Of a stretch of DNA of 64,000 bases, positions 15,801-25,067 are shown one piece after another. The stretch is from JBCBSZ01 sp039185015 (GTDB lineage Bacteria > Actinomycetota > Acidimicrobiia > Acidimicrobiales > Poriferisodalaceae), in the NCBI GenBank assembly GCA_039185015.1, contig JBCDAU010000022.1, forward strand, positions 1 through 64,000, written 5' to 3'. The notes beneath the pieces are model-generated. The model was not told the origin of the DNA and did no database searches. It saw only the letters and a program-made list of their open reading frames with translations. The position numbers and the translations under genes were made by a program. Each line of letters opens with the position of its first letter. Position 1 is the stretch's first letter.

Positions 15801-16667
15801 TCAGGGCGTGGCGACGATCGCGTCGTCGGTCACGGTGACGATCCGACCCTCGGCCGTCACGGTGACCGCGGAGCGGCACGTCCCCGGTGTGCCGGCCCGC
15901 TCGAACCCGTCGTCGGTCAGCTCGTAGCCGCGCAGCTCACCGTCGAGCCATCCGCACACGCCGATGCGGCCGTCCGGCAACGCTGCGATGGCCGAGGGCG
16001 CACGTTCCGGCGCCGGAAGATCGGTGCGGAGTTCGTCGGCCGCCAGCCGCTCCGGTGATCCAGCGGGCGCGTTGTCGGCGACCAGCACGGTCCCGTCGTC
16101 GAGCACGACGAAGGCGAACGGGTTGTTCCACCCATCGGTGAGCACGACCGGGTCCTGAGCGGGGGCGCCGTCCGGGTCGAGGGTGACGATCGCTCCCGAG
16201 CCGTGGTCCTGGGCCCAGTCGGTGAGCTCGCCGAGGCCGAGCACGAGCATGCCGTCCCGCTCCTCGAGATGGCCGCCGACCGCCCGGGTCGCTGTCCCCG
16301 TGCCCCTCCACACCAGCTCCGGTCCGTCGTCGGTGAGCTCGCCCACCACCAGCCGGAGGGTCTGGCGCTCGGTCCAGGCGGCGAACCGACGGCCCTCGAT
16401 CACGGTGTGCCCGAGCAGCCCACGCTGCTCACCGTCGGTCGACACGTCGAGCGTCGCGACGGTGGACGGCGCTGCGTCGGGGGCAAGGCGGACGATGCGG
16501 CCGGCGGTCCGCTCGATCCACTCGATGGTCTCGCCGTCGGAGCGGAGGGCGATGATCTCGCCAGGCGGCAGTCCTCCGAGATCGACGAGTACGACGGGGT
16601 CGACGTCGTCGCTGCCGCAGGCCACCAGGACGATCGCCATGAGCGCGGTTGCAACCCGTCCTCGCAC
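15801..16667 (-). CDS. Putative lipoprotein with a beta-propeller-like repeat pattern
   Basis: 288 aa from GTG 16667. The N terminus is a lipoprotein signal: RGRVATALMAIVLVAC-GSDD, with lipobox VLVAC and Cys17 as the lipid anchor, placing the protein on the outer face of the membrane. The body repeats short strand-loop units (GEIIALRSDGETIEW, AIAALPDGRIGVCGWLDGE, AEGRIVTVTDDAIV), and GEQRGLLGHTV recalls PQQ-type sugar dehydrogenases. Catalytic residues of those enzymes are not evident, so no reaction is assigned. It is convergent with the dioxygenase gene. Confidence 0.75.
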   Translation of the reverse strand: MRGRVATALMAIVLVACGSDDVDPVVLVDLGGLPPGEIIALRSDGETIEWIERTAGRIVRLAPDAAPSTVATLDVSTDGEQRGLLGHTVIEGRRFAAWTERQTLRLVVGELTDDGPELVWRGTGTATRAVGGHLEERDGMLVLGLGELTDWAQDHGSGAIVTLDPDGAPAQDPVVLTDGWNNPFAFVVLDDGTVLVADNAPAGSPERLAADELRTDLPAPERAPSAIAALPDGRIGVCGWLDGELRGYELTDDGFERAGTPGTCRSAVTVTAEGRIVTVTDDAIVATP

Positions 16668-16841
16668 GACGGCGCACCGTACCCGGGCAGGTGCCGCCCG
16701 TCGGCTCGCCCCGCCGCGCCGACCCATGCCGTGCCGATGACGGCCTCCGGCACGGCGGCGTCCGCTGGGTCCCAGATGCGGTCTGGTCGCGACTCGTCCG
16801 GCGGTGTCAGCATGGCGGGGTCACACGGCGAGGGGGATCGA

Positions 16842-18632
16842 GTGGCCGACACGATCGACATCGATGCGCTCAAGGCGAAGTACGCCGAGGAGCGCGACAA
16901 GCGGATCCGTCCGGACGGCAACGACCAGTACATCGAGATCCGCGAGCACTTCGCCCACTACCTCGAGGACCCGTACGAGCCGGTCGCCGAGCGGGAGCCG
17001 CTGACCGATCACGTCACCTTCGCCATGGTCGGCGGCGGCTTCGCCGGGCTCCTCACCGCGGCCCGTGTGAAGGAGGCCGGCATCGACGACGTCCGCATCG
17101 TGGACAAGGGCGGCGACTTCGGCGGCACCTGGTACTGGAATCGCTACCCAGGGGCGCAGTGCGACACGGCGTCGATGGTCTACCTCCCCCTGCTGGAGGA
17201 GACCGGGCACATGCCCACCGAGAAGTACGCGCACGCCCCCGAGATCCTCGACCACTCCCGCCGCATCGGGAAGCACTTCCGCCTCTACGAGCACGCGCTC
17301 TTCCACACCGAGGTCACCGACGCCGAGTGGGACGACGATGCCGGGAGGTGGATCGTCCGCACGAACCGGGGGGACGAGTTCACCGCCCGGTACCTCGCCA
17401 TGGGCACCGGCCCGCTCCACGTGCCGAAGCTGCCCGGCCTCGAGGGAATCGACGAGTTCGAGGGACACAGCTTCCACACGAGCCGGTGGGACTACGACTA
17501 CACCGGCGGCGATCCCGCCGGCGCGCCGATGGAGGCGCTGGAGGACCAGCGGGTCGCCATCATCGGCACCGGTGCGACGTCCGTGCAGTGCGTGCCCCAC
17601 CTCGCCCGCGCCGCGAAGGAGCTGTACGTCTTCCAGCGAACGCCCAGCTCGGTCGACGTCCGCGGCAACGGTCCGATCGATCCGGACTGGTTCGCCGAGA
17701 TCGCCACGCCGGGCTGGCAGCAGCGGTGGCTCATGAACTTCACCGCCAACCAGACCGGCGGGCCCGCCGAGGAGGATCTCGTCCAGGACGGCTGGACCGA
17801 CCTGGCCCGGCGGATCCGCGAGCGCGTCTCGCACATCCCTCGTGAGGAGCTCACGATGGAGGCGGTCATGGAGGCCTTCGAGGACTCCGACTTCGAGAAG
17901 ATGGACGAGATCCGCGCTCGGGTCGACGAGGTCATCGACGATCCGGCCGTCGCAGCGGACCTCAAGGCCTGGTATCGCCAGCTGTGCAAGCGGCCGTGCT
18001 TCCACGACGAGTACCTGCAGGCCTTCAACCGGCCCAACTGCCACCTCGTCGACACCGACGGGCATGGCGTCGATCGGATCACCGCGAGCGGCCTTGTCGC
18101 CGGGGGCGCCGAGTACGAGGTCGACTGCATCATCTACGCCTCCGGCTTCGAGGTCGGGACCGACCACACGCGGCTGCGGGGCTTCGACCTCACCGGTCGA
18201 TCCGGCCGCCGCCTCTCCCAGCACTGGGATGCCGGCATGCGCAGCATGCACGGCACGTACGTCAACGGGTTCCCGAACCTGTTCGTGGTCGGCTTCACCC
18301 AGGGCGCCAACCTCATCTCCAACGTCCCTCACAACTTCGCCGAGTCGGCGGCGACGATCGCCGCCGTCGTGAGCCACGCCGAGGCGGAGGGCTTCGGTCG
18401 CGTCGAGGTGACCGCCGAGGCCGAGGACGCCTGGATCGAACTGCTGCTGTCCGGGGGCGGACGCACCCTCGGGTCCCCCGACTGCACGCCCGGCTACTAC
18501 AACAACGAGGGCCACGACCCGGGTCCGAACGCCGCGTTCTCCGTGGGCTATCCGCACGGTGCGTACGCGTACTTCCAGTACCTCGATGGCTGGCGCAGCG
18601 ACGGGCGATTTGATGGCCTCGCCTTCTCCTGA
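16842..18632 (+). CDS. Type I Baeyer-Villiger monooxygenase (flavin-containing)
   Basis: 596 aa. There are two Rossmann motifs, GGGFAGLLTAARVKEAG for FAD and GTGATSVQCVPHLA for NADPH, with between them the Baeyer-Villiger fingerprint FEGHSFHTSRWD (FxGxxxHxxxW). The N-terminal extension of about 60 residues and GGTWYWNRYPGAQCD place it near phenylacetone/steroid-type BVMOs. It would insert oxygen next to a ketone, giving an ester or lactone, using NADPH and O2. GTG 16842 follows AGGGGGA. The adenylate cyclase gene follows immediately. Confidence 0.95.
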   Translation: MADTIDIDALKAKYAEERDKRIRPDGNDQYIEIREHFAHYLEDPYEPVAEREPLTDHVTFAMVGGGFAGLLTAARVKEAGIDDVRIVDKGGDFGGTWYWNRYPGAQCDTASMVYLPLLEETGHMPTEKYAHAPEILDHSRRIGKHFRLYEHALFHTEVTDAEWDDDAGRWIVRTNRGDEFTARYLAMGTGPLHVPKLPGLEGIDEFEGHSFHTSRWDYDYTGGDPAGAPMEALEDQRVAIIGTGATSVQCVPHLARAAKELYVFQRTPSSVDVRGNGPIDPDWFAEIATPGWQQRWLMNFTANQTGGPAEEDLVQDGWTDLARRIRERVSHIPREELTMEAVMEAFEDSDFEKMDEIRARVDEVIDDPAVAADLKAWYRQLCKRPCFHDEYLQAFNRPNCHLVDTDGHGVDRITASGLVAGGAEYEVDCIIYASGFEVGTDHTRLRGFDLTGRSGRRLSQHWDAGMRSMHGTYVNGFPNLFVVGFTQGANLISNVPHNFAESAATIAAVVSHAEAEGFGRVEVTAEAEDAWIELLLSGGGRTLGSPDCTPGYYNNEGHDPGPNAAFSVGYPHGAYAYFQYLDGWRSDGRFDGLAFS

Positions 18633-18639
18633 GCCGCTG

Positions 18640-19758
18640 ATGACAGCCAACCGACGGCCGACGGACGCGGACTACGAGCGGGCCGGTCTCTTCGACCCGG
18701 CGACCGACGTCGAGACCGGTCGCCTCGACCTCCTCGATTGGCTGTTCGAGCACGGCTTGTCGGTCGATGACATGGTCGACGCCTTGGCCCGTGGCGCGCT
18801 CGGAGCGATCATCGGTGATCGGCTGCTCGTCCCCGGCGAGCGCAGGACTCGGGAGTGGGCCATCGAGGCGTCCGGTCTGACCCCCGCCCGGTTCGACGAC
18901 CTGGTGATCGCGCTCGACTTCGCCTCGATCGACGGATCCCCCGTCGGGGAGATCTCCTTCACCGAGGCGGAGGCCCGCTCGCTGGCGGTGCTCGACGCGC
19001 TGTCGGCGATCTTCAGCGAGTCCGAGGCGTTGGTGCTCGTTCGGGTCATCAGCAGCGCGGTGAGCCGCATCGCCGAGGCCGCGGTGTCGCTCTTCCTCAC
19101 CGACATCGAGTCGCGGGCGGTGCGGGAGGGCGCGAACGAGCTCGGGCAGGCCGAGCAGGTCGTCGAGGCGATCGCGCTCGTCGACGGGCTGGCGGCCGAG
19201 CTCGACGCGCTCCTGCGACGCCAGATCCTGCAGGCCATCGAGCGGACCAGACGGACGACGATCGATCAGGCCGAACGATTCGTCTACCGCTACGCCGTCG
19301 GCTTCGTGGATCTGGTCGGGTTCACCGCGCTCAGCGGATCGATGCCGGCCCCGGAGCTCGCGGGGTTCCTCCGTGACTTCGAGGCACGGGCGCAGGCCCT
19401 GGCCGGCGATGCGGGCGCTCGCATCGTCAAGTTCATCGGCGACGAGGTGATGTTCGTCGCCACCGATGCCGCAGCGGCGTGTCGGGCCGGTATGGCGCTG
19501 ATGTCGGTGACCGAGGACGAGTCGATCGTCCCCCGAGGCGGGCTGGCCTTCGGAGAGGTGCTGCCCCGGGCGGGGGACTACTACGGCGCGGTGGTGAACC
19601 TGGCCGCGCGCATCGTCGACGAGGCGGTGCCCGGTGAGGTGCTGGTGACCGAGGCGTTGGCCGACGCCGCTCCGGAGTGTGACTTCGAGCCGGCAGGTCG
19701 TCGCGTCGTGAAGGGCTTCGACGACCCGGTGGCGGTGCAGACCCTCAGGCGCGTGTGA
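18640..19758 (+). CDS. Class III adenylate cyclase with N-terminal regulatory domain (Rv1264-like)
   Basis: About 372 aa. Residues 1-200 resemble the helical autoinhibitory domain of mycobacterial Rv1264 (DYERAGLFDPATDVETGRLD, LLDWLFEHGLSVDDMVDAL). The cyclase domain has GFVDLVGFTALSG (metal Asp), RIVKFIGDEVMFV (substrate Lys and second Asp) and YYGAVVNLAARIVD (transition-state Asn and Arg), so it should be active as a homodimer. In Rv1264 the N domain senses pH. The start could be ATG 18613, overlapping the BVMO stop, or ATG 18640. The gene ends inside the convergent DMFase-like gene by 14 bp. Confidence 0.9.
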   Translation: MTANRRPTDADYERAGLFDPATDVETGRLDLLDWLFEHGLSVDDMVDALARGALGAIIGDRLLVPGERRTREWAIEASGLTPARFDDLVIALDFASIDGSPVGEISFTEAEARSLAVLDALSAIFSESEALVLVRVISSAVSRIAEAAVSLFLTDIESRAVREGANELGQAEQVVEAIALVDGLAAELDALLRRQILQAIERTRRTTIDQAERFVYRYAVGFVDLVGFTALSGSMPAPELAGFLRDFEARAQALAGDAGARIVKFIGDEVMFVATDAAAACRAGMALMSVTEDESIVPRGGLAFGEVLPRAGDYYGAVVNLAARIVDEAVPGEVLVTEALADAAPECDFEPAGRRVVKGFDDPVAVQTLRRV

Positions 19759-21292
19759 CGAACCGGTCGAGGACGTTCGCCGTGACCTGGGCGACAGCGT
19801 CGTCGTGCTCCAATCCGAACACCCAGTCGGTGGTGCCGACGGTGACGACCTCGCCGCCACCGCGACCGAACGGCCGCCCGACGGCGAGCACGGCGTTGCC
19901 GTGGCGAACCTTGGCGATGCTGGTCTCGCTCGTGTCGCCGTGGATGCGCTCGGCGATGAACTCCAGGTCGCCCTGGTCCGAGAGCGCAGCGATGGACTTC
20001 GGGTACTCGCCGACACCGAGGTTGCTCGACGGCACCATGGCGACGATCTCGAGCTCGCTCGGGAGGTCGTCCCGAGGCCAGGGCACGGGGAGCTGGAGCT
20101 CGTCGAGCGTGACCGGACAGCCGAGCGTCTCGTAGCCGACGACACCGTCGTCGGCCCCGAGCACGTCGCCGTAGCGGAGGCCGGTGCCGGCCAGAGCCCA
20201 GTGGTCCGACCGATACACAAGGAAGCCGCCGACGCCCCGTGGAGTGGCCTGGCCGAAGCGGTGGTAGAGCCCGAAGGCCGAGCCGGCCCCCAGGAAGCTC
20301 CACTCCGGCCGTCCGACCACCGGGTCGGCCCACATCCCGGTCGCCGAGGTGGGCTCGCCGGCGGCGACGACGGGGTCGTCGAGGTGGGCTCGGTACTTGT
20401 GGCAGACCATCGACGAGCCCTCATGGCGGACCTGCCAGAACATCGTGTTGCCCGAGAAGCTCGCGTAGTGGCCCCCGCCGCGCACGTGGGCCTCCACCGC
20501 TGCCCGCTGCGGCGCCGACCAGTACTCGTCGTGACCGACGCCGACGACCAGGTCGTAGCCGGCCAACGCATCCGGGTCGGCGTCGAGGTCGGAGGAGACG
20601 GCGTAGTCGAAGCGGTGCCCTGCGGCCTCCGCCCACTCGACGAAGCGTCGAGGGTGGGTGAACCACCCGGTCGACCCGATCGCCGACGGGTAGGCACGGT
20701 CGGTGCGGTACGCCTGGAAGATCAGCCCGTCGTCGTCGCCGTCCTCGCGGAACCGGACGGGTCGCGCCTTCCGGTCGTCTCGCTCGACCTCCGGGCGGCT
20801 GAGCATCCCCCGACCGAAGGGTCGCTCGAACGAGACCCGATGGCCGCCGGTGTAGAGGCTGCGGCCGCCCCAGGTGTTGTAGGCGTTCCAGGTGTTGGTC
20901 TCGAGGACGAGCAGCGCCCGCTCCCGCCCTGCTGATGCTGAAGCGGCCCGGACGACGAACCCGGCATGGGCGACGTCGCGTCCGCTCGGAGCGTCGTGTG
21001 CCGTGAGCGTGACGAGATGGAAGCCGGAGCGCCAGTCCTCGCCCACCGGGACCTCGACCGAGACCGGCCAACCGCAGCCGTTGGCGTCGGCGTCGTGGGG
21101 TGGCGGCGTGTGCACGCCCGGGAGGTCGCCTGCGCTCCACACGACCTCCCGCTCCGCCCCCCAGCGCTCGACGGTGACGTCGAACCGGTCGGCGGTCGTC
21201 GACACGTGGAGCGGCAACGGCTCACCGGGCCGACAACTCAGCGCACCGCCGTACCCCTCGATGACGTCGTGGAAGGTCTGGTCGTCGGCCAC
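19745..21292 (-). CDS. N,N-dimethylformamidase large-subunit-like protein
   Basis: 515 aa, soluble. The long conserved block is characteristic: VLETNTWNAYNTWGGRSLYT, YPSAIGSTGWFTHPRRFVEW, YDLVVGVGHDEYWSAPQR and GHYASFSGNTMFWQVR. This is the DMFase beta-subunit family, whose studied members hydrolyse dimethylformamide with iron; most homologues are uncharacterised and the true substrate here is open. A small alpha subunit is not present nearby. GTG 21292 follows GAGGCAG. It is third of a compact operon with the PPOX and PhyH-like genes (gap 19 bp). Confidence 0.85.
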   Translation of the reverse strand: MADDQTFHDVIEGYGGALSCRPGEPLPLHVSTTADRFDVTVERWGAEREVVWSAGDLPGVHTPPPHDADANGCGWPVSVEVPVGEDWRSGFHLVTLTAHDAPSGRDVAHAGFVVRAASASAGRERALLVLETNTWNAYNTWGGRSLYTGGHRVSFERPFGRGMLSRPEVERDDRKARPVRFREDGDDDGLIFQAYRTDRAYPSAIGSTGWFTHPRRFVEWAEAAGHRFDYAVSSDLDADPDALAGYDLVVGVGHDEYWSAPQRAAVEAHVRGGGHYASFSGNTMFWQVRHEGSSMVCHKYRAHLDDPVVAAGEPTSATGMWADPVVGRPEWSFLGAGSAFGLYHRFGQATPRGVGGFLVYRSDHWALAGTGLRYGDVLGADDGVVGYETLGCPVTLDELQLPVPWPRDDLPSELEIVAMVPSSNLGVGEYPKSIAALSDQGDLEFIAERIHGDTSETSIAKVRHGNAVLAVGRPFGRGGGEVVTVGTTDWVFGLEHDDAVAQVTANVLDRFVTRA

Positions 21293-21311
21293 CGACGGAG
21301 TCTGCCTCGTG

Positions 21312-21938
21312 TCAGCTCGTCGCGGCGCTGCGCCGCCACACGACCTGGATGGCCTCACGCTCGTGGTCGGCGTCGTTGCGCGTCCCGGCGTGGAGGAGGT
21401 GGCCGGAGAACAGCACGGCGTCCCCAGCCGAGCACGTGACGGTGATCGCCTCGGGGTGCGACCCGAGCGAGCCCGACCGCCGCTGGAGATCCGGCCTGCG
21501 GTGGCTGCCCGGGAGGACGCTCGTCGCTCCGTTGCGGGGGGTGAAGTCGACCAGGGCGATGATCGCCGTCGCCACGGTCGCCGGTCCGTCGTGGAGCTTG
21601 GGCGGATCGTCGGCGTGGAGCTGCTGCCCGCCGAAGCCGGGTCGCGGTGACCGGAACTCCACCTGGCCGGGCTCGTGTCGCTCACCCAGCAGGGACCCGA
21701 CGAGCTCGCGGATCGCCGGCCGATCGAGCACGCTGGCGACCAACGGCAGACGCCGGTCGAGCTCGGCGAGGTGTCGGGTGCCCGACGCCGGTTTGTCGCG
21801 GGCCTCGCGCCGTCCAGCTGGTAGCGACAGCAGCTCGTGGCAGCTGCGGCGGATGGTCGCGACCTCCTCGTCGGTGAGCAGGTGAGGGACGACGGTCCAC
21901 CCGTCGTCGTCGAGCGAGGCCGTGCTCACGCTCTCCAC
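21312..21938 (-). CDS. Phytanoyl-CoA dioxygenase (PhyH)-like Fe(II)/2-oxoglutarate oxygenase
   Basis: 208 aa. The iron facial triad is visible as HAD in GGQQLHADDP and the distal His in LFSGHLLHAGTRND, with REAIQVVW providing the oxoglutarate Arg. PhyH relatives hydroxylate lipids or small molecules at unactivated carbons. The start is either GTG 21938 or GTG 21929; the latter would overlap the upstream PPOX stop as GTGA. The close coupling to its neighbours implies a shared pathway, which I cannot name. Confidence 0.83.
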   Translation of the reverse strand: MESVSTASLDDDGWTVVPHLLTDEEVATIRRSCHELLSLPAGRREARDKPASGTRHLAELDRRLPLVASVLDRPAIRELVGSLLGERHEPGQVEFRSPRPGFGGQQLHADDPPKLHDGPATVATAIIALVDFTPRNGATSVLPGSHRRPDLQRRSGSLGSHPEAITVTCSAGDAVLFSGHLLHAGTRNDADHEREAIQVVWRRSAATS

Positions 21939-22405
21939 GTGGAGACGCTGCCGCCCTGCCCGGTCATCACGGCCACCGGCTGGACGCGGAGCGCCGTCGG
22001 CTCCAGGCGAACGATGCCGAAGGCGTCCGCCATCGGGTCGGTCCAGCCCGGGATGATGGTCGGGTCGTAGCCGACCGGTTCCGGTGCCGAGGCGAACCGG
22101 TCCCAGCCGGCCCGGCGCGACACCTCGTCGAGCTCCCAGATCGCCACGCAGTCGGCGGTGCAGGTGTCGTGGCCCTGGTCCCAGTAGGTGACCGAGACCC
22201 GGGCGTCGTGAGCGAGGTGCTTCGCCTTCGGTGAGAGCGGGGAGGTGGCGACCCAACCGGTCAGCGTCGAGCCGTCCCACTCCCAGATCGGATGGAGCAC
22301 GCGGGTCCGGGGTGCGCCCGATGGATCGACCGTGGCGACCGTCGCCCACACGATCTTGTGGGCGATCTCGACGAAGGCGGGTGCGGCGACGCTGAGCTCG
22401 GTCAT
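21926..22405 (-). CDS. Pyridoxamine 5'-phosphate oxidase-fold flavin/F420-binding protein
   Basis: 159 aa. Split-barrel features: IVWATVATVDPSGAPRTRVL, HPIWEWDGSTLTGWVATSPL, AKHLAHDARVSVTYWD. ATG 22405 is preceded by GAGGAGG. First gene of the three-gene operon with PhyH-like and DMFase-like genes. The cofactor (FMN or F420) is not decidable by eye. Confidence 0.82.
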   Translation of the reverse strand: MTELSVAAPAFVEIAHKIVWATVATVDPSGAPRTRVLHPIWEWDGSTLTGWVATSPLSPKAKHLAHDARVSVTYWDQGHDTCTADCVAIWELDEVSRRAGWDRFASAPEPVGYDPTIIPGWTDPMADAFGIVRLEPTALRVQPVAVMTGQGGSVSTWRA

Positions 22406-22525
22406 GGGGCGGGCCTCCTCGTTTGCCACCGGACCGAACGTAGGTGGTCGACGCGAGTCCTCGCAGCGGAATTCAGTCGGCGCGATCCGAGGCGGCGACG
22501 GGCCCGATGGGTACAGACTGGCCAC

Positions 22526-23002
22526 GTGAGTCGGACGAGGTCGGAGTATCGCCTGGCGCCGATCGTCGTGGATGGCGATGGGTTCGCTCTCGAGACCAAG
22601 CTCCTGGAGAACGAGGACCGGGAGCCGCTCGCCACCCTGATGCTCGCCGCCTATCGGGACACGATCGACGACGAGGGTGAGGTGCTCGATGACGCCCGTG
22701 AGGCGATCGACCACTACCTCGCCCACGCCATCCGCTCACACTCCTTCGTCGCGGTGGAGCAGGGCGCGCCCGTGGCGTTCTCGTTCGTCGTCGTGGTCGA
22801 CGACCTCCACTACATCGACCCGGTCGTGGTGTCTCCGACCCACCAGGGGCAGGGCCTCGGCCGAGCCGCTGTCCGCTGCTCGCTCCGGTCGCTCGCCGCC
22901 AGCGGCGTGACCGAGGTCGGCGCCACGATCACGGACGGGAACGTGCCGTCGGAGCGGCTCTTCGCCCGGCTCGGCTTCGTCCGCGTGGGTGCCTGGGGCT
23001 GA
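22526..23002 (+). CDS. GNAT family N-acetyltransferase
   Basis: 158 aa. The acetyl-CoA pyrophosphate loop is VSPTHQGQGLGRAAV (Q/RxxGxG/A), and the C-terminal NVPSERLFARLGFVRVGAW is the usual GNAT tail. The substrate is unknown. GTG 22526 has no ribosome site; TACAGACT 8 nt upstream may be a -10 box, consistent with a leaderless transcript. It is convergent with the oxygenase gene across repeat copy 2. Confidence 0.83.
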   Translation: MSRTRSEYRLAPIVVDGDGFALETKLLENEDREPLATLMLAAYRDTIDDEGEVLDDAREAIDHYLAHAIRSHSFVAVEQGAPVAFSFVVVVDDLHYIDPVVVSPTHQGQGLGRAAVRCSLRSLAASGVTEVGATITDGNVPSERLFARLGFVRVGAWG

Positions 23003-23054
23003 GTCCGCGCTCGAGACGTGCGGCGAACAGTTGCGAGCACGGCCCGGGCGCCGC

Positions 23055-23128
23055 GGGCCGTCAGGCCGAGGACACCGGGAGGGGGTCGGAGCACCGAGCT
23101 CCGGGGGCTCCGGGGTCCCCGGTCGGGC
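23055..23128. repeat. Dispersed intergenic element, copy 2
   Basis: Between convergent genes ending at 23002 and 23135. It has GGGCCGTCAGGCCGAGGACA followed by CCGGGAGGGGGTC, then a hairpin CCGGGG (23101-23106) with CCCCGG (23117-23122). Opposite orientation to copies 1 and 5. This is the most diverged copy, with an extra GGAGC/GCTCC stem before the main one. Confidence 0.7.
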
Positions 23129-23134
23129 AGGAAC

Positions 23135-24109
23135 TCAGTCGTCGACGCGACGGGCGTCCTCGACGAGGTTGATCTCGTAGAGAACCTCGGCGAGGCGATG
23201 GTTGGCGCTGATCGGCGCGAAGCGCTGTGGCTGCTCGGGCGTGATGCAGCTGGCCACCGGGTCGAGGATGGTCCACGGCGTGGGGTGGCAGAACTGCACG
23301 ACCGAGTAGCGGTCGCCGCTCTGGTCGGGATCGGCCACCACCCGGTGCCATCCGCTGGGGATCACGCCGTTGGTGACGTGCTCCAGCATGATCCCGGTGT
23401 TGATGATCATCGAGCCGTCCGGCGGCGTCGCGTCGACCCAGGTGCCGTCCTCGAGCCGGACCTGGAGCCCCCTCGCCGTGGCCCGGGGAAGCGCCGTGAT
23501 CAAGTTGATGTCGGCGTGCTCGTCCGCCCAGACGTGTTCGGTGTCCGGTGCCGCCTCCATGGCCGGGTAGTGGATCGCCCGGGTGAGGGTCGTGCCGTCG
23601 GTGGTCATCTTGTCGAAGTAGGTCTCGTGGCAGCCGACGCCCTCGGCGATGATCCGGAGGAACCGGCGCTGGATGTCGAGCACCGAGTCGTGGAAGCGCT
23701 CGAGGACATCGGTGATGCCCGGCACCTGCGCCTCGGGGAGCACCCGTTCCGGGTAGCTGTCGGGATAGGCGGTCTGCAGCGGATGGCCCTTCGGGATCTC
23801 GCGACCCCAGTTGAGCATCTCCTTCCAGTCCGGGGTGTCGCTCACGGCGGCCGTCTCGACGAGCAGGCCGGTGTAGCCGGTCTGACCGTGGCTCCCCTCG
23901 GCCTGGGCTCCCAGCTTGTCCTCGACCGGGAGGCTGAAGAAGGTCTCGAGCATCCCGTAGGCGGTATCGAGGAGGTCCTCGCTCATGTCGTGGCTCGTGT
24001 AGACGAACCCGCTGCGGAGGCTGCGACGCACCCCGTCGACCACCGCGGCGCGCTCGGCCGCCGATCCGGTCTCGAAGGCGTGCAGATCGACGTCGAGGAT
24101 CTCGCTCAC
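23135..24109 (-). CDS. Isopenicillin N synthase-family Fe(II)/2-oxoglutarate oxygenase
   Basis: 324 aa. The facial triad is H-x-D in WADEHADINLITALP and the distal His in MLEHVTNG; DRYSVVQFCHP supplies the R-x-S that holds the cosubstrate. An N-terminal DIOX_N-like region (RSLRSGFVYTSHDMSEDLLD) and GQTGYTGLLVETA match the IPNS/gibberellin-oxidase-like family. The family spans many oxidations, so the substrate is open. GTG 24109 follows the EamA gene by 10 bp, suggesting co-transcription. Confidence 0.88.
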   Translation of the reverse strand: MSEILDVDLHAFETGSAAERAAVVDGVRRSLRSGFVYTSHDMSEDLLDTAYGMLETFFSLPVEDKLGAQAEGSHGQTGYTGLLVETAAVSDTPDWKEMLNWGREIPKGHPLQTAYPDSYPERVLPEAQVPGITDVLERFHDSVLDIQRRFLRIIAEGVGCHETYFDKMTTDGTTLTRAIHYPAMEAAPDTEHVWADEHADINLITALPRATARGLQVRLEDGTWVDATPPDGSMIINTGIMLEHVTNGVIPSGWHRVVADPDQSGDRYSVVQFCHPTPWTILDPVASCITPEQPQRFAPISANHRLAEVLYEINLVEDARRVDD

Positions 24110-24119
24110 ACCCTGGACG

Positions 24120-25034
24120 CTATTCGGTCGCCGCCACGGCTTCACCCCTGGCCTGCTCGGCCTGTCGGGCCGTCGCCGTGACCAGCAGGTAGACGCCGAC
24201 GATCACCAGCGCACCTCCGGCGAGCTCCACGAAGCCGAGCCGCTCGTCGCGCAGCAGCCAGCCGAAGAAGACGCCGAAGACCGGGATGAGGTAGGCGCTC
24301 GCCGAGGCCTGGGTCGGCGTCGCCCGAGCGACGACCGTGGCGAGGAGCGCGAACGTCACGGCGTTCGCCGGGATCGAGGAGTAGGCGAGGGGCACGAACA
24401 GGTCGAGCGTCCACTCGGTGTCGGCGGTGCCCTCGACGAGCAGCGCGAACGGCACGAGCATCGCGGCCGACATCACCAGCTGGACGCCGACGAGCATCAC
24501 GGGACTGACCCGGCTGAAGTCGCCCCACTTCATGAACACGGTGCCGAAGGCCCAGGCGATGGCGGACAGGACCAGCGAGAGGATGCCCACGACCTCGCTC
24601 GCCCCCGACATCGAGGGGCCGGCGAGGACCGCGGTGCCGCAGAAGCCGACGGCGAGGCCGATGGCACCGAGCCGGCTGATCGGCGCAGACAGGAGGAGCA
24701 GCGACAGCACGGCGGTGAACAGCGGCATCGTGCTGGCGATCAGCGACGCGACGCCGGCCGGGACGCGGCTGACGCCGAACACGAGCAGCGCGCTCGACAC
24801 GGTCGTGATGCTGAACCCGACGACGAAGATGCGAGCGAGGTCGTCCCTGCGGGTGGGCAGGCGTTCGCCGCGGAGCAGCGCGAAGGCGAGGAGGAACGAG
24901 CCCCCCACGACGGTTCGCAGGCTGGTGAGCAGCAGCGGCGTCGTGTGGTCGAGGGCGAACTTCAGCGAGGTGAAGTTGCCGCCGATCAGCATCGCCACGA
25001 GCGTCACCGTGGCGATGATCAGACGTGGGCTCAC
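24120..25034 (-). CDS. EamA/DMT-superfamily transporter (10 TM)
   Basis: 304 aa with ten predicted membrane helices in two EamA repeats (TLVAMLIGGNFTSLKFAL... and VVGILSLVLSAIAWAFGTVF...). The repeats end in PVFGVFFGWLLRDERLG, a typical EamA C-half signature. Members export amino acids or metabolites. It is 10 bp upstream of the oxygenase gene and may export that enzyme's product or precursor, which is inference. GTG 25034 start. Confidence 0.88.
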   Translation of the reverse strand: MSPRLIIATVTLVAMLIGGNFTSLKFALDHTTPLLLTSLRTVVGGSFLLAFALLRGERLPTRRDDLARIFVVGFSITTVSSALLVFGVSRVPAGVASLIASTMPLFTAVLSLLLLSAPISRLGAIGLAVGFCGTAVLAGPSMSGASEVVGILSLVLSAIAWAFGTVFMKWGDFSRVSPVMLVGVQLVMSAAMLVPFALLVEGTADTEWTLDLFVPLAYSSIPANAVTFALLATVVARATPTQASASAYLIPVFGVFFGWLLRDERLGFVELAGGALVIVGVYLLVTATARQAEQARGEAVAATE

Positions 25035-25067
25035 CGGTGGAGCCTGCCACGCCCGGCCACTGCCGAC

